Source of the DNA: M3007 sp964621185
GTDB lineage: Bacteria > Bacteroidota > Bacteroidia > Chitinophagales > Saprospiraceae
Assembly (NCBI GenBank): GCA_964621185.1
Contig: CAZULM010000022.1
Span: forward strand, 22,431 to 86,430
Reading direction: 5' to 3'
Length of the DNA: 64,000 nt
Notes under the pieces: model-generated
Databases searched by the model: none
The model's input: the letters and a program-made list of their open reading frames with translations, nothing else
What the model was told of the DNA's origin: nothing
Part shown: in pieces, positions 58,979 through 64,000 of the stretch
How positions within the stretch are numbered: position 1 is the first letter of the stretch
How the letters are laid out: each line of letters opens with the position of its first letter
Made by a program: the position numbers and the translations under genes

Positions 58979-60180
58979 CCGAAGAGCAGCGCTTCATATG
59001 GGAGCACCGGGAAGACGATCCGGCTGCGCTGGCCCTTTCGGCAAAAAAACACCCAGGCTTGCCCATGGCCAACATCGCACGCCAGGTAGATGCGCTCCAA
59101 AAAATCCGCCGTAAAATCCCCGCCTGGTATCGGCCTGGGCTGGAGTTCCCCGTTGCGCTGTCCCTCGAGCAAGCCTCGTCAGGCGCAACAGCGGGGTTCA
59201 AGGCCGGTTTGTTTTCCGGCGCCCTGATGGCCGACCTCACGGGCGGGCTGGGCGTGGACAGTTTCTTTTTCGCCCAGCGGTTCGCGCAAGTGTGTTATGT
59301 TGAGAAAATCCCTGAAATTTTTGAGGCTGCACGGCACAACCTGGCGGTGCTGGGGGCTGGGAACCTGAAGTATTTACAAAGCGAAGCCGAAAGCTTTTTG
59401 CGCGGTTCCGGCCAGGGCTTTGACCTGCTGTACCTCGACCCGGCCCGGCGCGACGACCGGAAGGGCAAAGTATTCCAATTGGCCGATTGCACACCCAATG
59501 TGTTGGAAATCAAAAATTTGTTGTTGGAAAAAGCGCCGCGGGTTTTGCTAAAAACGGCGCCATTGCTGGATATTTCCCTTGCCATGAAACAGTTGAAAAA
59601 CGCATCCAAAGTCTGGGTACTGGAGCACGAGGGAGATTGCCGGGAGGTATTGTACCTGTTGGAAAGGGAAGCGCAGCCGCCGGCGCAGGTTCCCATCGTC
59701 GCCGTATCTTTAGACAGTGCGGGGAAAATGTTGCACAGCTTTGCGTTTAGCGCCGAAACCGAACAAGGCGTAAGCCCAAACTTCAGCGAACCATCCGGAT
59801 TTTTGTACGAGCCGATGCCCTCCATCCTGAAAGCCGGGGCCTTCAAGTCGTTTTCCAAGCATTTCGGTATCAACAAGTTACATCCAAACACCCATTTGTA
59901 TTCTTCCGAAATGCATATCCCGAATTTGCCTGCGCGCAGCTTTCGCATCGAAGCCGTATGCAAGTACGACAAAAAAGCCGTGGCGCCATTTATTCCCGGC
60001 GGCAAGGCCAACGTCACGACCCGCAATTTCCCGGAAAACACTGCTCAGGTGCGCAAAAAACTTGGCCTGAAAGAGGGCGGCGACGTTTATCTGTTTGCAG
60101 CTACCAATTGTTATGGCGAAAAGGTGTTGATGGTTTGCACAAAAGTGCCCGTAAGCGCAGAATCACAATTTTCCGGCTAA
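58975..60180 (+). CDS. SAM-dependent methyltransferase with THUMP-like C-terminal domain
   Basis: 401 residues. A Rossmann methyltransferase core at about 75-235: LMADLTGGLGVDSFFFAQRF (motif I), VCYVEKIPEIFEAARHNL, and LLYLDPARRDDRKGKVFQLADC with a catalytic-like DPAR motif. The C-terminal half is the THUMP-like domain (EPSGFLYEPMPSILKAGAFKS, FGINKLHPNTHLYSSE, RTFRIEAV-type segment). The family is conserved in Bacteroidota and thought to modify RNA, but the target is not known. Translationally coupled to dedA by ATGA overlap. The ATG at 58975 is the only good start. Confidence 0.88.
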   Translation: MTEEQRFIWEHREDDPAALALSAKKHPGLPMANIARQVDALQKIRRKIPAWYRPGLEFPVALSLEQASSGATAGFKAGLFSGALMADLTGGLGVDSFFFAQRFAQVCYVEKIPEIFEAARHNLAVLGAGNLKYLQSEAESFLRGSGQGFDLLYLDPARRDDRKGKVFQLADCTPNVLEIKNLLLEKAPRVLLKTAPLLDISLAMKQLKNASKVWVLEHEGDCREVLYLLEREAQPPAQVPIVAVSLDSAGKMLHSFAFSAETEQGVSPNFSEPSGFLYEPMPSILKAGAFKSFSKHFGINKLHPNTHLYSSEMHIPNLPARSFRIEAVCKYDKKAVAPFIPGGKANVTTRNFPENTAQVRKKLGLKEGGDVYLFAATNCYGEKVLMVCTKVPVSAESQFSG

Positions 60181-60185
60181 ATTTG
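60178..60185 (+). promoter_or_regulatory. -7 promoter element overlapping a stop codon
   Basis: TAAATTTG matches TAnnTTTG; its first three bases are the TAA stop of the methyltransferase gene. It lies 42 bp before the ATG at 60227. Confidence 0.4.
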
Positions 60186-60226
60186 TCCCTTGCTTCACAT
60201 CATTCCAGCATAAAACCACCGTTAAT

Positions 60227-61126
60227 ATGAAAACTCCCGCGCACAACCTTGCCATTCTGCCGTTGGCCCTTTGCGCCATTTTGGTCCTGGCATCTTGCAG
60301 CACAATGCTCAAGGACCAAGTGGACAAAATAGACGTTGACGCATTTCTCCAAAAGTCGAAGACAGGCATCGACAGCCTTTCCATCAGCGCCGGGCGCTAT
60401 GCCACCGTTGGCGCAAGTGAAAAAGCCCAACTGTTTTCCAAGAGCTTGATACAGGGCCTCAAAGGCTCGGTGGACACCCTCGACCCGGATATTCAAAAAA
60501 TCATGCGCACCATCGACAGCATAGGCAACCTCTCGGATGCACAGCTCAACAAGCTGGGCGAGAACCTGGAGGCCAGGATCGCCAGGTTGAAAGACAGCAT
60601 CAAAGACGAGGAACTGGCAAGGTTCCTCCTGAAAACCCTGGAGTCGGTCACCGGAAAATTGCGGGACGATACCAAAAACCTGCTCAGCGATATGATCCAA
60701 ACTTCTTTGGACTCGCTTGGGGCCGCCTCCTCCAAAGACAAGATTAGGGCCATCATCGACGATCTGTTGGGCGAAGACACCAAAAAACAGGCTTCTGCGC
60801 TGGTGCAGGGCGCCTTGCAGCCCACTATGGACACGCTCCTGGCCCGTATCGACAAGATCGTGCACAAAGACGTGCCGTTTGTGCAGCGCCAGGCAAACAA
60901 GTTGCTGACCCTGCTGGCACTGTTGTCTGCCGGCATCATCGGCTTCGTATGGTACCAGCGGCGGAAATACGCCAGGCTGGTCGCCCTGCTCACTTACCAG
61001 ATCGACAAACTGCCTTCCAAGGAACATTACGACGAGCTGACCAAACGCATCAAGAACGAGGCACAAAAAACTGGGTTGGAGCCGCTTTTGCGCGAAACCT
61101 TGAAAGAACAGGGCATAAATACCTGA
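60227..61126 (+). CDS. Lipoprotein with long helical region and a second membrane helix
   Basis: 299 residues. Lipobox LASCSTML (Cys24) predicts lipid attachment. Residues 30-220 are helical and rich in Asp, Lys and Leu, with regular hydrophobic spacing, like a helical bundle (SKTGIDSLSISAGRY, DPDIQKIMRTIDSIGNLSDAQL). Residues 225-247 are a membrane helix (LLTLLALLSAGIIGFVWY) with a basic flank QRRKYARL, and the last 45 residues are polar. A lipoprotein with a second helix crossing the inner membrane is unusual: the helical domain would be in the periplasm and the tail in the cytoplasm. No family recognised. No neighbour on the same strand follows. Confidence 0.6.
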   Translation: MKTPAHNLAILPLALCAILVLASCSTMLKDQVDKIDVDAFLQKSKTGIDSLSISAGRYATVGASEKAQLFSKSLIQGLKGSVDTLDPDIQKIMRTIDSIGNLSDAQLNKLGENLEARIARLKDSIKDEELARFLLKTLESVTGKLRDDTKNLLSDMIQTSLDSLGAASSKDKIRAIIDDLLGEDTKKQASALVQGALQPTMDTLLARIDKIVHKDVPFVQRQANKLLTLLALLSAGIIGFVWYQRRKYARLVALLTYQIDKLPSKEHYDELTKRIKNEAQKTGLEPLLRETLKEQGINT

Positions 61127-61142
61127 TATACTATGGTTTGCC

Positions 61143-61192
61143 TGATTTTTGTGATTGAATATGATTAATTCAACTGATGTTCAATTGATTAC
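61143..61192. repeat. Diverged third copy of the TGATT repeat
   Basis: TGATTTTTGTGATTGAATATGATTA then CAACTGATGTTCAATTGATTA parallels the inner half of 17404-17499 and 55828-55924, with about 70% of positions alike by eye. It lies between two convergent genes. Confidence 0.5.
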
Positions 61193-61247
61193 AAAGGTCG
61201 CCTTGCACAAAACCAAGCGGGGTGAGGTATAGCCTGTTCTCCCTGTT

Positions 61248-62936
61248 TTATCCCGAAGTCAGGATACTTTCCCAGGTCTTCTTCCGAATGGCGTTGATCA
61301 ACAGTTTTACGAGAATGGAAGATATGAATAGCCCCGCCCACAGCACTGCCGTGTTTTTCAAGAGGAAAAAGTGCAACAAGCCGATAAGCCCGGCCACGAC
61401 CATTACCATGATGGTCATCACGGTCTGGCTGCCCTTGTGCATTTCCGCCGTCGAGGCCGAAAAAGGGAAGTGCCTGAAATTGAGGTAGGCCAGCCCAAAG
61501 TTGATGAGCAGGACGTTGACGAGCGCGAAGAGCAGGCTCGGCAGGGCTGAAAACCCGAGCATGGCAACGCCCGCTGAGAGCACCAGTATGGCAATAACCG
61601 AAAAAAACATCAGCAACACTGCTTTCAAAGCCCCGCTGATTATCTCCCCCGGTCTTTCGACGGGGCTTACCAGGAATATCCAGGCTGCCTTGAATTTGTC
61701 GGAATAGGCGATCGCAGTGGAAGCGATCACAACGATCAGGCCGCTGATGTAGGCAGAAAATAGCACCATCATGCCATTTCCTGAGCTCGAGCCTGAGGCG
61801 CTTGTTCGGTAAATGTTCAGGCCCATCAAAACAATAAGGTAACCGATGGTCGGATAAACCTTTACCTTGAACTCCCGGCTGCGCAGCATCATTTTCCAGG
61901 CGAACAAGAAGCCGGTCTGTTCGTGCTTGTTGTTGCTGACAAATTGGGCAATGGAGGCCATAAACCCGGTGTTTTCCCGCAGCTTTTCACCGGCCTTTTC
62001 TGTACTGCCCCCTTCGCTCGACCCTGATATCATGGCCAATTTCTGGTTGAAAGCCGGCGCCAAAAACCTGACCACGGCATAGATGCTGGCCAATGGCACC
62101 AAAATGCCCAAAGCGGCAGAAACATATTGGGCCGCTGTAGCGCCTTGCCCCGTCACGGCCTGAAAAAGGCAAGCAAACCAATACGGCGGCGCCATAGCCA
62201 GCCAATCGCTTGCAGCGAGCGTCATTTTTTGAAAATCATCCCCGTCCGACATCCTGGGCATGGCCTGGTATGCCCCAAAAATGAGTATCGTAAACGCGAT
62301 CTGGATGTAGCTGATCACATTTTTGAAGCGCTCCGGGGTCGTGACCCTCAGGATAAAAATGTACGCCGCATTTATCAGGAAAATGGAGAACAGTATAGAC
62401 AACACGGCGCAGAGCAGGAAGGCTACGGCTTTCCCAATGCCCCCATAGATAGCCAGGTACAAAAATGTCGGCAAAATCATGGGCGCCACCAGCTTGCACA
62501 AATGGATAAAAATGTGCAGCAGCCGCGACAATACCACGGTTTGGTCTTTGACCGGCTTGGGCAATATGATAAAGGTGTCACGGACGTCTATGAGCACACC
62601 CGTGAAATCGCCCACCAGCGCCATGCACAAAAACACGATGAACATGCTGAAGTACAGGGTGAACTGGGTGATATAGTCGCTGCCTAAGTAAAAAAAGAAC
62701 AAGAAGAACAAGCCCATGATAAAGCTGGTCAGCATGGTCCAAAGCGTGGCGTTGCTGATCTCTTTTTCGGCGTTGTAGTTGGCCCTGGTCGCCTGGAAAG
62801 TGTTGGGTCGCCGGTCATCCATTATCAGTTTGTAAGTCAATATGGACTTCAGGTGCGGCACATCGACACCCCAAAGCGTGTAGAGCTTTTGGGGCAGCAT
62901 GGCGAGGAACAGGAAACTTTTGTTGATAATGTTCAT
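61248..62936 (-). CDS. ABC transporter permease component (multi-spanning)
   Basis: 562 residues with about 12 membrane helices (for example FLLFFFYLGSDYITQ, LFALVNVLLINFGLAYLNF, GLIGLLHFFLLK). An N-terminal amphipathic part (about 1-55) precedes the first helix at about 72-90. Soluble loop at about 305-335 (SSEGGSTEKAGEKLRENTG). No clear permease motif; I assign it as the permease because it starts 12 bp after the ATPase gene on the same strand and has the size of EcsB/ABC-2-like exporters. Substrate unknown. Could instead be a general membrane protein that happens to follow the ATPase. Confidence 0.7.
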   Translation of the reverse strand: MNIINKSFLFLAMLPQKLYTLWGVDVPHLKSILTYKLIMDDRRPNTFQATRANYNAEKEISNATLWTMLTSFIMGLFFLFFFYLGSDYITQFTLYFSMFIVFLCMALVGDFTGVLIDVRDTFIILPKPVKDQTVVLSRLLHIFIHLCKLVAPMILPTFLYLAIYGGIGKAVAFLLCAVLSILFSIFLINAAYIFILRVTTPERFKNVISYIQIAFTILIFGAYQAMPRMSDGDDFQKMTLAASDWLAMAPPYWFACLFQAVTGQGATAAQYVSAALGILVPLASIYAVVRFLAPAFNQKLAMISGSSEGGSTEKAGEKLRENTGFMASIAQFVSNNKHEQTGFLFAWKMMLRSREFKVKVYPTIGYLIVLMGLNIYRTSASGSSSGNGMMVLFSAYISGLIVVIASTAIAYSDKFKAAWIFLVSPVERPGEIISGALKAVLLMFFSVIAILVLSAGVAMLGFSALPSLLFALVNVLLINFGLAYLNFRHFPFSASTAEMHKGSQTVMTIMVMVVAGLIGLLHFFLLKNTAVLWAGLFISSILVKLLINAIRKKTWESILTSG

Positions 62937-62948
62937 GATTGTCGGGGT

Positions 62949-63725
62949 TTATTGGTCAAATGCGGCCATCAAGTCGTCTGCGGCCTGGCTCATGCCTTCT
63001 TTGGCGGTCAGCTTGGCGAATATCTGCTCCAGGCTGCGGCTGCCGTCGCCTTCTTTCAGCGACTCGAAGCTGCCGTCGGCAACGATCCTGCCGTTGTCGA
63101 TCAGGATGATGCGGTCGCTCACCTTTTCCACCACATCCATCATGTGGCTGCAATAGAAGATAGTCTTGCCCTCTTTGGCCAGCTTGCTGATAAGCTCTTT
63201 GACGGTGATGACGCTGTTGGCGTCGAGGCCGCTCAGCGGTTCGTCGAGGATGATGATATCTGGGTTGTGGATGAGGCCGCTGGTAAGCAGCACCTTTTGC
63301 TTCATGCCCTTGCTGAAGGTGTCCATCCGCTGGTGGATGTTGTTCAACAGGCCAAAGGCCGTCATCATCTTGACGATCCGGTCTTCGCAGCGCGCGCTGT
63401 CGATCCCGTACAGGTCGCCCATAAACTTCAGGAATTCCCATGGCGTGAGCACGTCGTACAGTTCTGCCTGCTCGGGGATGTAGCCGATCCGACGCTTGGC
63501 CTCCACGGCGTTGGCCCTGACATCAATGCCGTTGATGCTGACTTCACCGCTGAAATCGGTGATGAGGCCGCAGAGGATCTTGACAGTGGTGCTTTTGCCG
63601 GCGCCGTTGGGGCCGATGTAGCCCAGCACCTGGCCGGGGTACACTTCCAGGTTGATGCCCTGGAGCACACGTTTTTGGCCGTAGTTTTTCGAGAGGTTAC
63701 GGATGTTGATGATAGGTGTTGACAT
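62949..63725 (-). CDS. ABC transporter ATP-binding protein
   Basis: 258 residues. Walker A GPNGAGKST (39-47), Q-loop near RIGYIPEQAELY, ABC signature FSKGMKQKVLL, Walker B PDIIILDEPLSGLDA, and His of the H-loop in YCSHMMDV. The helical domain is short, as in ABC-2 exporters of the CcmA/EcsA type. It powers the membrane partner encoded just downstream (12 bp). Start ATG at 63725. Upstream (63726-64000) holds no gene I can support and no strong promoter box. Confidence 0.95.
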   Translation of the reverse strand: MSTPIINIRNLSKNYGQKRVLQGINLEVYPGQVLGYIGPNGAGKSTTVKILCGLITDFSGEVSINGIDVRANAVEAKRRIGYIPEQAELYDVLTPWEFLKFMGDLYGIDSARCEDRIVKMMTAFGLLNNIHQRMDTFSKGMKQKVLLTSGLIHNPDIIILDEPLSGLDANSVITVKELISKLAKEGKTIFYCSHMMDVVEKVSDRIILIDNGRIVADGSFESLKEGDGSRSLEQIFAKLTAKEGMSQAADDLMAAFDQ

Positions 63726-63918
63726 GGGCAGTTGTTTTTGTGCGGGGCAATGGTACGTAAATTGATCAGGATTTTTAGGATTATTGGGTTTAAGAGATGG
63801 GTTGAGATGCTATTTTAAGGTGTGCCATGCCCAAAGCAAACGAATATTTGGGGGCCAAAAACCAATTTTTTCAAATTTGGATTTTGAGACAGCCTCTTGC
63901 ACCACACTACTGGACATT

Positions 63919-63967
63919 ATTCGCGCAGATTTCACGCGGATTTGTTTGCACAGATGAACTGTGATCA
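63919..63967. repeat. CGCAGATTTCACGCGGATTT intergenic repeat word
   Basis: CGCAGATTTCACGCGGATTT followed by GCACAGATGAACTGTGATC is of a type I recall as dispersed intergenic repeats in several bacteria. Only one copy is visible; a partner arm may lie outside the window. The rest of 63726-64000 has no gene that I can support. Confidence 0.35.
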
Positions 63968-64000
63968 AGTAGTGAGTTTTTTTCAATTTTTTTTTGCTGC

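Noticed and set aside
1..64000. Insertion sequence, integrase or phage region
   Set aside because: No transposase, integrase or phage structural motif in any of the genes; repeats found are non-coding.

Overview
The window looks like a Bacteroidota chromosome, most probably Saprospiraceae or a close relative (inference). Support seen directly: a SusC/SusD pair, C-terminal type IX secretion (T9SS) sorting domains on at least two proteins, a 78-kind of small membrane proteins typical of the phylum, DUF983, a TamB-like giant protein, a Bacteroidota-type arginine decarboxylase, and promoters of the Bacteroidota form (TTTG at -33, TAnnTTTG at -7), best seen before the tRNA-Ser gene. There is no rRNA, CRISPR array, transposase or phage gene. 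Nearly all coding capacity is in ordinary long genes, and both strands are used in blocks.

Layout. 1-10101 (minus): the start of a secreted DUF5060/GH5-like glycosidase, ubiX, and a run of genes for a planctomycete-type cytochrome system: a DUF1549/DUF1553 cytochrome protein, a DUF1501 protein, a Tat-signal NHL propeller, and two proteins sharing a chitobiase-like plus discoidin-like C-terminus. A tandem AAA+ (CbxX-type) ATPase with an unrecognised duplicated N-terminal domain lies directly upstream (10150-12801). 13025-16376 (plus): two small envelope proteins, a 2Fe-2S ferredoxin and IscX, a KdsC phosphatase, and a conserved exported protein. 16373-28543 (mostly minus): ftsY, a LytTR response regulator, an MltD-like lytic transglycosylase, arginine decarboxylase, TamB, DUF983 and a coiled-coil membrane protein, with one small PspC-like gene on plus.

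28650-33995 (plus): a Crp/Fnr-like regulator, an ECF sigma factor overlapping by ATGA with a protein that has a cytoplasmic N-terminus, one inner-membrane helix, a periplasmic linker and a C-terminal outer-membrane barrel with histidine-rich loops, then a TonB-receptor-like barrel. I regard this as the most interesting system: a probable dual-membrane-spanning anti-sigma signalling unit. 33998-46734: a polysaccharide utilisation locus, with a membrane-spanning SusR-like regulator divergent from a T9SS protein, SusC, SusD, a surface lipoprotein and two GH16 enzymes; beta-1,3-glucan (laminarin-type) is the likely substrate. 46744-51132: an M43 metalloprotease with T9SS tail, a CotH-like protein, tRNA-Ser(UGA), a small membrane protein and HMG-CoA lyase with an apparent TTG start. 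51139-63725: an RND pump, dihydrolipoyl dehydrogenase, a GT-C-type membrane protein, a HAD phosphatase, DedA, a THUMP-like methyltransferase, a lipoprotein with an extra membrane helix, and an ABC exporter-type pair.

Intergenic DNA carries several families of inverted and direct repeats (6072-6312, 17357-17544, 20476-20534, 54246-54421, and a roughly 97-bp element at 17404 and 55828 with a diverged third copy near 61143). Several sit exactly between convergent or tandem genes and could act as terminators or be REP-like mobile sequences.
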